A stretch of DNA of 33,763 bases from an uncultured Bacteroides sp. (lineage in GTDB: Bacteria > Bacteroidota > Bacteroidia > Bacteroidales > Bacteroidaceae). Position 1 is the stretch's first letter. Every line of letters starts with the position of its first letter. Positions 7,978 to 16,947 of the stretch are shown piece by piece. The position numbers and the translations under genes were made by a program. Where the stretch lies: assembly GCA_900556625.1 (NCBI GenBank), contig USPQ01000024.1, forward strand, positions 1 through 33,763, in the 5' to 3' direction. The notes beneath the pieces are model-generated. The model did not search any database, had not been told where the DNA came from, and saw only the letters and a list, made by a program, of their open reading frames with translations.

Positions 7978-10899
7978 ATGAAACATATTTATTCTTATTT
8001 ATTCTTACCATTTCTCTTTTTTTTATTTGCATGTAGTGATACGGAAGAAAATTTGATTGATCCTTATTTGACTGTTGAGCTCGAAAATAATGTATTCAAT
8101 GTACCTATTGAAGGAAAAACGGGAACTATAAAAATACATACCAATTTGTCTGATTGGGAATTGGTTCCTAAAATTTCAAGTGGATACGATTGGTGTAAAA
8201 CTTCTATTGGTTTATCGGCTTCAGATATTCATTTACTGACATTTAATGTCGCTCCTAATGAAGAAGTGGGCAGGCGTGAGGCTGAGTTCGTTCTACGTGG
8301 TACAGGAGTTGAAAGTATACCTTTTCGAGTGGTACAGTTAGGTTCAGAACCGGAAATATTGGTAAACATTGAATCAAAACTTTTATCAAAGGAGGCACAA
8401 ACATTTACTATGAAAGTGACAGCTAATGTAGAATATACCCTTCAGAATGAAGAAAAATGGCTGACATTGAAAGAAGGACCGGATACGAGAGGAATGGTGG
8501 AGTCGGAATATCAATATAGTGTGACTGCTAATATTGGTTTATCTCCACGTAGAGATATAATTCGAATAAATTCGGTTGAGCAAAGTGATGAACCTGTTGT
8601 GATAGAGGTTGCAGTAGAACAGGAAGCTGCAAACGTTGATGATGTTATTCCGGATGATATTAAGGTAAAGGTTGAAAGTGTTGGGATGATTCAAGGTACT
8701 GTTTATGGTGATGGAAAGTCGGGACCGGAAAAGACTATTGATGGTGATCTGAATACTCATTATGGATCGGGCACAAGTGCAAAACGGGAACCTATCATAT
8801 TTGAGTATACACTGCAGGAAGGGACAGAAAAAGTTGATTATGTTATTTTACATCAAAGAAAAGCGGGAATAACAGTACATAATCAATTAACAAAAGGGGA
8901 AATAGCATATAAGTCTGCTGCGGTAACGGAATGGACTAAATGTGGTTCGTTTGATGAGTCAATAATAGTGCCGTCTATTCGGATGGATGTGAATGTGGTA
9001 AAACCTACTCATTTTCGTCTTACATTTGAACGTACACCAGAACCAAATCAAGGCAGTGTTGCTCTGGCAGAGTTTGAATGTTATCAGAAAGCAGAAGGTA
9101 CTGATTTTGATCTGGCGGCTGATGCTGTTTATTTTGAAGACAATGTTTTTTCTCAATTGAAACCTACGACTACCCAAGCTGACATTGTGAAAATCACTCA
9201 TCCGATGATACGTGCCATTGCACAAGAACTTTTAGACAATACTTATCCGAGTGAGTTTCGGGTACGGACTTACCAGTCTTGTAAAAATCCGGTAACAGTT
9301 GGTGAAGGGTTGACAATTGGTAAAAGAAGTATTTGCGATAATCCGACAGGATTATTTTTTGAAAAGGATAAGAAGTATATTATATTTGTAGGAGACGAGA
9401 TAGGTGATAAGACCCTAAACTTATATATCAAGGATTGGCGTGAAGGAGGCGAAAATCAGACTATTAGATTAAAAAGTGGTTTAAATACAATAATAACGAC
9501 AGTAGACGGTACAGGGTATATACAGTATTGGACAGATATGGAAGTATATGAACCTGCCGTAAAAGTACATGTATGTTACGGTAATGAAATAGGATTTTGG
9601 GATGTACGTGCCGGACATACCAATGAAGATTGGAAACGTATTCTTAATTTAGCGAATATATGTGTCCAACGTTTGAATGTAACTAATGCTATGCTGGATG
9701 TTTTAGGTGAACGTGTTCAATTGATAAATACAGTTAATGCATTTAATACTTATTGTCCGGATGATATTATGAGTATAATGAATATGCATGATGAACTAAT
9801 GCAGATAGAGTATATGATGATGGGATTAGTTAAAAACAATGCAGTTCCCCGAAATCGTATGTTGGGTGTGCGTTCATGGGGAGGATCCCCTAATTGGAAT
9901 GGCACTTGTGCTAATTTTCCCAATAGTGAACAAGCTATGCTTGATAAAGGAGTTTTTCTTCAGAATATCTGGGTATTCGGGCATGAATTTGGTCATGGCA
10001 ATCAAGTGGCTCAAATGAAAGGAGCCGGTTGGGCGGAAGTAACAAACAATATTTATGCGCAACAAGCCATGTATCAGATGAATAATGCTGCTTGTCGTTT
10101 GGAGCATACTGAATTTAAAAGGCAAGGTTATAATGATAAAGTAGTTGCCGATCGTTTTAATGCCTATTTGAATGATGCAATTGTGAAGAAAAAACCGTAT
10201 TTGACACATGAAGGCGGACTTGTTAATGACCCTGAAAAAGGTGAATATTATAGTGCTGATCCGTTTGTTTCATTGGCTCCTCTTTGGCAATTATCTCTCT
10301 TTTTTATGTTAACAGAAGATGCTCCGTGGTCTAAACCTGATTTCTGGCCAGATGTACATTGGGCAGCTATTCACGATAATAATTCGGTATATACTTATGG
10401 CGAAAAATATGTAAATTTCATGAAACGTGCGATGGATGCATCAGAGATGAATTTGACCGATTTCTTTAAAAAGATGGGATTACTGCGGGAGATTAATATG
10501 AAAGTCGGGGATTATGGGCCGGCAAAGCAAATAACGATAACGAAAGAAATGGTAGGGGAGATAGAAAACTATGGTAAGAGTAAATCTCCGGTACCTACTC
10601 CTGTTATTTATTATATATCTGGAAATAGTCTGGATACATATAAAAAACAACTTTCTGTACAAGGAGTTTTTAATCAAGGGGTATCTAATGGTAATCTTTC
10701 GAAAACAGTTTCTCATTCGGTGTGGAAAAATGTCGTAGCATTTGAAACGTATGCTGGTAATGAGTTAGTTGAAGTTTGTATTGTCGGTACAGGAACTATA
10801 GATAATTCAAGTACATTTATTCGTTATCCCAAAGGGGCTACTCGTATTGAAGCTGTCTCTTGGGATGGTAAAAGAACTTTGGTTTGTGGTACAAGATAA
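7978..10899 (+). CDS. M60-like metallopeptidase lipoprotein with BACON and F5/8C modules
   Basis: This is a 973-residue probable surface glycopeptidase. The lipoprotein signal ends at FLFACS, lipidating Cys19. Two BACON-like beta-sandwich repeats (about 27-225) are followed by an F5/8 type C (discoidin, CBM32-like) domain (about 230-375) with TIDGDLNTHYGSG. The M60 N-terminal sandwich (about 385-545) precedes the catalytic region, with HEFGH at 669-673 and the third-ligand glutamate at 687. The C-terminal domain (about 875-973) is shared with the upstream peptidase. The modules imply binding to mucin-type glycans or terminal sugars while the peptide is cut at the cell surface. It starts 30 bases after the first peptidase gene, so the two are co-transcribed and probably arose by duplication followed by gain of N-terminal modules. 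Substrate is inferred from the family. Confidence 0.92.
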   Translation: MKHIYSYLFLPFLFFLFACSDTEENLIDPYLTVELENNVFNVPIEGKTGTIKIHTNLSDWELVPKISSGYDWCKTSIGLSASDIHLLTFNVAPNEEVGRREAEFVLRGTGVESIPFRVVQLGSEPEILVNIESKLLSKEAQTFTMKVTANVEYTLQNEEKWLTLKEGPDTRGMVESEYQYSVTANIGLSPRRDIIRINSVEQSDEPVVIEVAVEQEAANVDDVIPDDIKVKVESVGMIQGTVYGDGKSGPEKTIDGDLNTHYGSGTSAKREPIIFEYTLQEGTEKVDYVILHQRKAGITVHNQLTKGEIAYKSAAVTEWTKCGSFDESIIVPSIRMDVNVVKPTHFRLTFERTPEPNQGSVALAEFECYQKAEGTDFDLAADAVYFEDNVFSQLKPTTTQADIVKITHPMIRAIAQELLDNTYPSEFRVRTYQSCKNPVTVGEGLTIGKRSICDNPTGLFFEKDKKYIIFVGDEIGDKTLNLYIKDWREGGENQTIRLKSGLNTIITTVDGTGYIQYWTDMEVYEPAVKVHVCYGNEIGFWDVRAGHTNEDWKRILNLANICVQRLNVTNAMLDVLGERVQLINTVNAFNTYCPDDIMSIMNMHDELMQIEYMMMGLVKNNAVPRNRMLGVRSWGGSPNWNGTCANFPNSEQAMLDKGVFLQNIWVFGHEFGHGNQVAQMKGAGWAEVTNNIYAQQAMYQMNNAACRLEHTEFKRQGYNDKVVADRFNAYLNDAIVKKKPYLTHEGGLVNDPEKGEYYSADPFVSLAPLWQLSLFFMLTEDAPWSKPDFWPDVHWAAIHDNNSVYTYGEKYVNFMKRAMDASEMNLTDFFKKMGLLREINMKVGDYGPAKQITITKEMVGEIENYGKSKSPVPTPVIYYISGNSLDTYKKQLSVQGVFNQGVSNGNLSKTVSHSVWKNVVAFETYAGNELVEVCIVGTGTIDNSSTFIRYPKGATRIEAVSWDGKRTLVCGTR

Positions 10900-10919
10900 A
10901 TTTATATGTAAAGAAAAGT

Positions 10920-12311
10920 ATGAATATATTAAAGTATATATGTCTTCCCGGATTGTTAGTTTCCGGTGACATTCAGACCGTCTCGGCGGTAGAAAGTAAA
11001 ACTGATAAAAATCCGAATATATTGGTGATCTTGATTGATGATGCGGGTTATAATGACTTCGGATTTATGGGATCAAAAGAGATGCAAACTCCTAATATTG
11101 ATGCTTTAACCAGTGAGGGAGTCGTATTTACCGATGCTCATGTGGCTGCGACAGTAAGCAGTCCCTCAAGAGCTTGTCTTATCACAGGGCGTTATGGACA
11201 TCGGTTCGGCTATGAATGTAACTTATCGGACCGTACTAATGGCCTTCCTTTGGAAGAAGAAACGATTGCGGAAGTATTTAAAACGAATGGATATCGTACT
11301 GCTGCTATTGGTAAGTGGCATTTGGGAAGTAGGGATGAACAACATCCTAATAATCGTGGATTTGATTTGTTTTACGGTATGAAAGCGGGGGGACGTGATT
11401 ATTTTTATAATGAAAAAAAGAGTGACCGTCCCGGTGATGAACGTAACCTGTTATTGAATGACAGGCAAGTGAAATTTGAGAAGTATTTGACTGATGCTTT
11501 CAGTGAAAAAGCGGTTGAGTTTATAAATGAAAGTTCTCAGCCTTTCATGATGTATTTGGCTTATAATGCGGTGCATACTCCAATGCAAGCAACCGATGAA
11601 GATATGGCTAAGTTTGAAGGGCATCCGAGACAAAAACTAGCTGCAATGACCTATGCACTCGACAGGGGCGTAGGCACTGTAATTCGTGGACTGAAAGATA
11701 GTGGGAAATTTGATAATACATTGATTTTTTTCTTAAGTGATAACGGAGGAGCCACTACCAATCAGTCTTCAAATTATCCTTTGAAGGGTTTCAAAGGAAA
11801 TAAATTTGAAGGTGGACATCGTGTGCCTTATTTTGTAGTATGGAAGAATGGAATTCCTGCTGGCAAGCCTTATGATGGTTTGGTTTCTTCTTTGGATATT
11901 TTTGCGACAGCTATTGATGCGGCCAGTATATCGAAAACACGTAATAGATTGGACGGTGTATCATTACTACCTTACCTGAAAGGTAAAAAAGGGGAACCCC
12001 ATAAAGTGTTATACTGGCGTAAAATGGATACACGTGCTATTCGTTCGGGAGATTATAAATTAATCATCACTCATGGGGTTGATTCTGTATTGTATAATAT
12101 CCGAAGAGATCCTGAAGAGATGAATAATTTGATAAACAAAGAGCCGGATTTGTATCGTAAACTGGCGAAAAAATTGGCTAAATGGGAGAAAAATGAGTGT
12201 ATTGAACCCTCATGGCTGGAAGAAGGCTGGCGAAAAATAACCAATAGGTATCATCAGCAGTTGATGCATAATGAGATTAAAACAGCTCAGGATTTATATA
12301 AGAAAAAATAG
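10920..12311 (+). CDS. S1-family sulfatase 1 (serine-type)
   Basis: This 463-residue sulfatase would remove sulfate esters from glycans. Metal-binding aspartates are in LIDDAG (40-41). The formylglycine site is SSPSR at 80-84, so Ser80 would be oxidised to formylglycine by an anaerobic sulfatase-maturating enzyme encoded elsewhere. The conserved IGKWHLG motif and a second metal site FLSDNGG are present. A weak hydrophobic signal (about 1-23) suggests export. The ATG at 10920 was chosen; an upstream in-frame ATG at 10884 would overlap the preceding peptidase and bury the signal peptide. It lies 20 bases after the peptidase stop and 34 before sulfatase 2. The sequence resembles the N-acetylgalactosamine/galactose sulfatase group, but the sulfate position cannot be assigned. 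Confidence 0.9.
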   Translation: MNILKYICLPGLLVSGDIQTVSAVESKTDKNPNILVILIDDAGYNDFGFMGSKEMQTPNIDALTSEGVVFTDAHVAATVSSPSRACLITGRYGHRFGYECNLSDRTNGLPLEEETIAEVFKTNGYRTAAIGKWHLGSRDEQHPNNRGFDLFYGMKAGGRDYFYNEKKSDRPGDERNLLLNDRQVKFEKYLTDAFSEKAVEFINESSQPFMMYLAYNAVHTPMQATDEDMAKFEGHPRQKLAAMTYALDRGVGTVIRGLKDSGKFDNTLIFFLSDNGGATTNQSSNYPLKGFKGNKFEGGHRVPYFVVWKNGIPAGKPYDGLVSSLDIFATAIDAASISKTRNRLDGVSLLPYLKGKKGEPHKVLYWRKMDTRAIRSGDYKLIITHGVDSVLYNIRRDPEEMNNLINKEPDLYRKLAKKLAKWEKNECIEPSWLEEGWRKITNRYHQQLMHNEIKTAQDLYKKK

Positions 12312-12345
12312 ATAACTTATTAAGTATCCATAAAAAAAGAGACGG

Positions 12346-13767
12346 ATGAGACATTTATATTTTCCGATATTGGCTGGTGGGTGTATGTTTGTATCAGCCT
12401 TACATGCACAGAACGAACGTCCCAATATTGTATTTATCATGGCTGACGATTTGGGTTGGAATGATCTTGGCATAACCGGAAGTGATTATTATGAGACGCC
12501 TAATATTGATAAACTGGCTTCTGAAGGGGTTTTCTTTGATAATGCTTATGCAGCGGCAGCCAATTCGGCACCGAGCCGTGCCTGTTTTATGACAGGTCTC
12601 TATACTCCGAGACACGGAGTATATACTGTGAGTCCTTCAGCGAGAGGAGATAAAACCAAGCGTAAATTGATTCCTATTACAAATACGGAGGACGTGCGGA
12701 CAGACTTTGTTACTTTGGGAGAGGCATTAAAACAGCAGGGATATGTGTGCGGGCATATCGGGAAATGGCATTTGGGTAGTGATCTTGATGGCAGTAAAAC
12801 CGGTCCCCTATCACAGGGATTTGATTATAATATAGCCGGCGACAGGGCCGGTTCACCTTACTCTTATTTTTACCCTTATTGTAGAAAGCAAAAGTGCCAT
12901 TTGGGATTGGATGAGGGGAGTGAGGGAGAGTACCTGACAGATCGTTTGACAAGTGAAGCTATTAAATTTGTAGAACAGACAAAAGACAAGCCTTTTTTCC
13001 TCTATATGGCGCATCATGCGGTTCATACGCCTTTAAAGGCTCCCCAGACTTTGGTCGATAAATATCAGAAAAAGACTAAGGGGAAGTATCAGACGAATGC
13101 AATTTATGCGGCTATGGTAGAAAATCTGGATTGGAATGTAGGCAGGTTATGTCATGCTATTGACTCATTAGGACTCTCGGAAAATACGCTTATTGTCTTT
13201 TATTCTGATAATGGAGGTGCTGCGGCAGCAACCAATAATTTCCGGCTTAGAGGAGCCAAAGGAATGCCTTATGAAGGAGGAATCAGAGTTCCGCTTATAA
13301 TGAAATACCCTCGTAAGATAAAAGCGGGAACAGTAGTTTCAGAACCTGTAACAGGAGTTGATTTCTATCCTACTTTAGTAGCATTGACTGGTGGAATACC
13401 GGATAACGGGCTTGATGGCGAGAATATTTTTGATCGGATGAAGAAAGGTACATCGAAAGTTCAAAGAGCGCTTTTCTGGCATTTTCCTGCTTATTTGGAA
13501 GGTTATCAGGGGCTTGGTAAAGATTTTAGAGCAACTCCATATTCCATCATCCGTTCGGGAGACTGGAAACTGATTTATTATTATGAAGATAAGTCAATGG
13601 AGCTTTTTAATTTGAAAAATGATAGAATGGAAAGGAATAATTTAGTTAATTTGCAACCGACTCTCGCAAAAGAACTGTATACCAGACTGATGAAATGGCT
13701 TATAGATACCCGTGCAGATATTCCGACAGAACTGAATCCTGCATATATAAAGGCGAAAAAACAATAA
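12346..13767 (+). CDS. S1-family sulfatase 2 (serine-type)
   Basis: This 473-residue exported sulfatase has a signal peptide at about residues 1-21 (cleavage after LHA). Metal aspartates are in MADDLG (34-35). The active-site motif is SAPSR at 74-78, with Ser74 the formylglycine precursor, followed by FMTGLYTPRHGVY. The HIGKWHLGS and FYSDNGG motifs complete the alkaline-phosphatase-fold active site. It begins 34 bases after sulfatase 1 and ends 18 before sulfatase 3, in the same transcript. It differs clearly in sequence from the other sulfatases here, which suggests a different sulfate position or sugar. Cys13 lies in a GGC context but a proper lipobox is lacking, so it is probably periplasmic rather than lipidated. 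Confidence 0.9.
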   Translation: MRHLYFPILAGGCMFVSALHAQNERPNIVFIMADDLGWNDLGITGSDYYETPNIDKLASEGVFFDNAYAAAANSAPSRACFMTGLYTPRHGVYTVSPSARGDKTKRKLIPITNTEDVRTDFVTLGEALKQQGYVCGHIGKWHLGSDLDGSKTGPLSQGFDYNIAGDRAGSPYSYFYPYCRKQKCHLGLDEGSEGEYLTDRLTSEAIKFVEQTKDKPFFLYMAHHAVHTPLKAPQTLVDKYQKKTKGKYQTNAIYAAMVENLDWNVGRLCHAIDSLGLSENTLIVFYSDNGGAAAATNNFRLRGAKGMPYEGGIRVPLIMKYPRKIKAGTVVSEPVTGVDFYPTLVALTGGIPDNGLDGENIFDRMKKGTSKVQRALFWHFPAYLEGYQGLGKDFRATPYSIIRSGDWKLIYYYEDKSMELFNLKNDRMERNNLVNLQPTLAKELYTRLMKWLIDTRADIPTELNPAYIKAKKQ

Positions 13768-13785
13768 CCCAATAACAATTATATT

Positions 13786-15324
13786 ATGAAGAACTTTGAT
13801 TTATGGATGAGTATCAGCGGCTCTTTGTTGATCGCAGCGCCGATTCAGGCACAGAAGAAAGCAAAAGAAAAACAACCTAACGTAATCTTTATTATTGCTG
13901 ATGATTTAGGCTATGGAGATATGAGTTGTTATGGTGCCCATCGCGTTCAGACTCCTCATGTAGATGCATTAGCCAGTAGTGGTATTCGTTTTACGGATGC
14001 GCATGCGGTAGCTTCAACGAGTACACCGTCACGTTATTCTTTATTCACCGGACATTATGCCTGGCGTAGAAATGATACGGGAATTGCCCGTGGTGATGCA
14101 GGTATGGTTATCCGGCCGGAGCAAACTACGATTGCAGATATGTTTAAGTCTGCCGGATATACGACCGGAGCTATCGGGAAGTGGCATTTAGGCTTGGGGG
14201 ATAAAACGGGTACGCAGGATTGGAACAAGAAAGTTAGTCCGGGGCCGGAAGATTTGGGATTTGACTACTCTTGCCTAATGGCTGCTACCGGTGACCGCGT
14301 GCCTTGTGTATGGATGGAAAATCAACAGGTGCTTAATTATGATCCATCGGCTCCTATTGAAGTAAGTTATACAAAGCCTTTTCCCGGCGAACCTACCGGA
14401 AAGAATAATCCGGAGTTATTGACAAATTTGAAACCGTCTCCGAATCATGGTCATAATCAGGCTATCGTTAATGGAATTTCCCGTATCGGATATATGAAGG
14501 GAGGAGGTAAAGCACTTTGGAAGGATGAAGACATTGCTGATACGATAATTGCGAAAACGGTAGGTTTTATCGAAAGAAATAGTGATAAACCTTTCTTCCT
14601 GTATGTAGGAACCAATGATGTGCATGTCCCTCGTTTTCCGCATCCTCGTTTTGTAGGCAAAAGCGGAATGGGGTATCGGGGAGATGCCATTCTTCAGTTT
14701 GATTATACGGTAGGTAAGATTCTGGAGGCATTAGAGAAACAGGGATTGCGGGAAAATACTTTAATTGTATTGAGTAGTGATAATGGTCCGGTGGTGGATG
14801 ATGGCTATCAGGATCAGGCGGTAGAACTGTTGGGCGACCATCGTCCTTGGGGAAACCTGCGTGGAGGTAAATATAGTAATTTTGAAGCAGGTACTCGCGT
14901 TCCGTTTATTGTCAGCTGGCCTGATAAGGTGAAAAAAGGTAAAACTTCGGATGCTTTGGTGTCTCAGATTGATTTATTTGCTTCAATGGCTGAATTGGTG
15001 GGACAAGAGATGCAGTCGGGTGCCGGAGTAGACAGTCAGAATCAGTTGAAAGCCTTTTTGGGAACTGATCGTAAGGGACGTGATTATGTGATCGAAGCTT
15101 CCGGTTCTTTGTCTGTTTCAGACGGAGCCTGGAAATATATTACTCCGAATAAAGGGGCAGCTTTTATGAAACTGACAAGGACTGAGACTGGTAATGCTCC
15201 GGTAGATCAACTATACAATCTGAAAAAGGACAGAGGTGAGAAAGAAAATCTGGCTGAAAAATATCCGGAGAAGGTGAAAGCTATGAAAGCCATATTGGAA
15301 CGGGAAAAAGCGAATACTAAGTAA
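13786..15324 (+). CDS. S1-family sulfatase 3 (serine-type; paralogue of sulfatase 5)
   Basis: This is a 512-residue sulfatase with signal peptide (about 1-22, ending IQA). Metal-binding aspartates are at 39-40 in IIADDLGYGD. The formylglycine site is STPSR at 79-83. The AIGKWHLGLGD motif is followed by an insertion region shared with sulfatase 5, including DRVPCV, FPGEPTGKNNPELL and SDNGPVVDDGYQDQAVEL. These common insertions show the two belong to one subfamily, and the long middle region is typical of sulfatases acting on Gal/GalNAc-type sugars; that last point is recalled, not proven here. The C-terminus has the usual DQLYNLKKDRGEKENLAEKYP-like tail. It sits 18 bases after sulfatase 2. Confidence 0.9.
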   Translation: MKNFDLWMSISGSLLIAAPIQAQKKAKEKQPNVIFIIADDLGYGDMSCYGAHRVQTPHVDALASSGIRFTDAHAVASTSTPSRYSLFTGHYAWRRNDTGIARGDAGMVIRPEQTTIADMFKSAGYTTGAIGKWHLGLGDKTGTQDWNKKVSPGPEDLGFDYSCLMAATGDRVPCVWMENQQVLNYDPSAPIEVSYTKPFPGEPTGKNNPELLTNLKPSPNHGHNQAIVNGISRIGYMKGGGKALWKDEDIADTIIAKTVGFIERNSDKPFFLYVGTNDVHVPRFPHPRFVGKSGMGYRGDAILQFDYTVGKILEALEKQGLRENTLIVLSSDNGPVVDDGYQDQAVELLGDHRPWGNLRGGKYSNFEAGTRVPFIVSWPDKVKKGKTSDALVSQIDLFASMAELVGQEMQSGAGVDSQNQLKAFLGTDRKGRDYVIEASGSLSVSDGAWKYITPNKGAAFMKLTRTETGNAPVDQLYNLKKDRGEKENLAEKYPEKVKAMKAILEREKANTK

Positions 15325-15398
15325 GATAGGATATTCGGATGTTTAGGGATATGGCAAGGTGTAGGTAGAAAACCGAATTTTAATCATTGAATGTAATT

Positions 15399-16904
15399 AT
15401 GTTTTTATTAAATCTTTTAGTAGCAGCCTCGGGAACGGTAGCAGGTTATCAGGAACGTCCTAATATTATTGTTTTTCTGGTAGATGATATGGGACTTATG
15501 GATACTTCCGTTCCTTTTCTGACAGACGGGAGCGGAAATCGGGTGAGGCATTCTTTAAATAATTGGTATCATACTCCCAACATGGAGAGGATGGCCGAAC
15601 AAGGGATTTGCTTTTCTACTTTTTATGCGCAAAGTGTGAGTTCCCCTTCCAGAGCCTCATTGTTGACGGGGCAAAACGCAACAAGACATCGCACTACGAA
15701 CTGGATTAATGCGGAAAGTAATAACCGTACTCCTTTCGGCCCTCCTGATTGGAATTGGAAAGGGCTGACGAAGGATATTCCGACCATGCCGAAAGTTCTG
15801 CAACAGGCTGGATATAAGACGATTCATATAGGAAAAGCTCACTTCGGCTGTATGGATAGCGAGGGTGAAAATCCGTTGAATCTTGGTTTTGATGTCAACA
15901 TTGCGGGGTCGGGAATAGGACATCCCGGCAGTTATTATGGTGAGTGGGGATACGGTCATATTAAAGGTTCGAAAGCCAGAGCAGTACCCGATCTGGAGAA
16001 ATATCATGGTACGGATACTTTCCTGAGCGAAGCCCTGACGATAGAGGCTAACCGTGAGATAGCTAAAGCTGTGGAAGAAAAGCGTCCTTTTTATTTGAAT
16101 ATGGCTCATTATGCTGTCCATGCACCTTTCCAGGCCGACAAACGTTTTCTGTCCCGTTATACAGACCCAAATAAGAAGGAACAGGCCAAGGCCTTTGCTA
16201 CATTGATAGAAGGCATGGATAAGTCTTTGGGGGACATCATGGACCAACTTGAAAAATTGGGAATTGCGGAAAACACTTTGATTTTCTTTTTGGGAGATAA
16301 CGGTGGAGACGCACCTTTAGGAGAAGAACGGGGATATGGTTCTTCCGCGCCATTGAGAGGAAAAAAGGGTACGGAGTTTGAAGGTGGTATGCGTGTGCCT
16401 TTTATTGTGAGTTGGGCAAAGCCCCGGAAAGGTAATAAATTTCAGAAGCGGTTACCTATTGAAGCCGGAGGTATGCAAAGCCAACTGGGAACGATCATGG
16501 ATATTTATCCGACAGTTTTATCGGTAGCCGGATGTAAACTGCCTGCCGATTATGTAATAGACGGATTCGATCTAAAGAAGCAGCTAAGTGGAAAAGTCAA
16601 TAGAAAACGTCTTGAAACGTTCCTTATGCACTTCCCTCACGCTCATCGCGGCAATTACTTCACAGTATATCGCGAGGGAGATTGGAAGCTGATTTACTAT
16701 TATTCGCCGGAGACTCCGAAGCAACCGAAAGCGGTACTTTATAATCTGAAAGAGGATCAGGAAGAGAAAAAAGAACTTTCTTCTGTATTTCCTGATAAAT
16801 GTAGGGAGATGATTCGTAATATGTCGTCTCGGTTGGAAAAAGAAGGCGCTCTTTATCCTATTGATAAACAAGGAAATGAGCTGAAACCTTTTGTTTATTT
16901 TTAA
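15399..16904 (+). CDS. S1-family sulfatase 4 (serine-type)
   Basis: This 501-residue sulfatase has a short signal peptide (about 1-15). Metal aspartates are in LVDDMG (29-30). The formylglycine site is SSPSR at 81-85. The usual GKWHLG motif is replaced by IGKAHFG, which keeps the lysine and histidine but changes the residues between. FFLGDNGG supplies the second metal site and a VSWAKPRKG stretch follows. An insertion near residues 36-58 separates the metal site from the usual TPNM segment. The ATG at 15399 was chosen over an in-frame TTG at 15387 because it puts the hydrophobic signal at the very N-terminus. The 74-base gap before it is longer than others in the cluster. It lies 43 bases before the GH95-like gene. 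Confidence 0.88.
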   Translation: MFLLNLLVAASGTVAGYQERPNIIVFLVDDMGLMDTSVPFLTDGSGNRVRHSLNNWYHTPNMERMAEQGICFSTFYAQSVSSPSRASLLTGQNATRHRTTNWINAESNNRTPFGPPDWNWKGLTKDIPTMPKVLQQAGYKTIHIGKAHFGCMDSEGENPLNLGFDVNIAGSGIGHPGSYYGEWGYGHIKGSKARAVPDLEKYHGTDTFLSEALTIEANREIAKAVEEKRPFYLNMAHYAVHAPFQADKRFLSRYTDPNKKEQAKAFATLIEGMDKSLGDIMDQLEKLGIAENTLIFFLGDNGGDAPLGEERGYGSSAPLRGKKGTEFEGGMRVPFIVSWAKPRKGNKFQKRLPIEAGGMQSQLGTIMDIYPTVLSVAGCKLPADYVIDGFDLKKQLSGKVNRKRLETFLMHFPHAHRGNYFTVYREGDWKLIYYYSPETPKQPKAVLYNLKEDQEEKKELSSVFPDKCREMIRNMSSRLEKEGALYPIDKQGNELKPFVYF

Positions 16905-16947
16905 GATTCTCTTTTGTTTGCCTCTAATTTTAAGTAAGTGAAAAATA

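Noticed and set aside
10884..10919. Upstream in-frame ATG for sulfatase 1
   Set aside because: It overlaps the end of the preceding peptidase gene and would place 12 extra residues before the hydrophobic signal; the ATG at 10920 is better.
12346..12408. Lipoprotein signal in sulfatase 2 (Cys13)
   Set aside because: The AGGC context lacks the hydrophobic -3 residue and a normal signal-peptidase I site follows at LHA.
15387..15398. TTG start for sulfatase 4
   Set aside because: The ATG at 15399 is only four codons downstream and gives a normal signal peptide.
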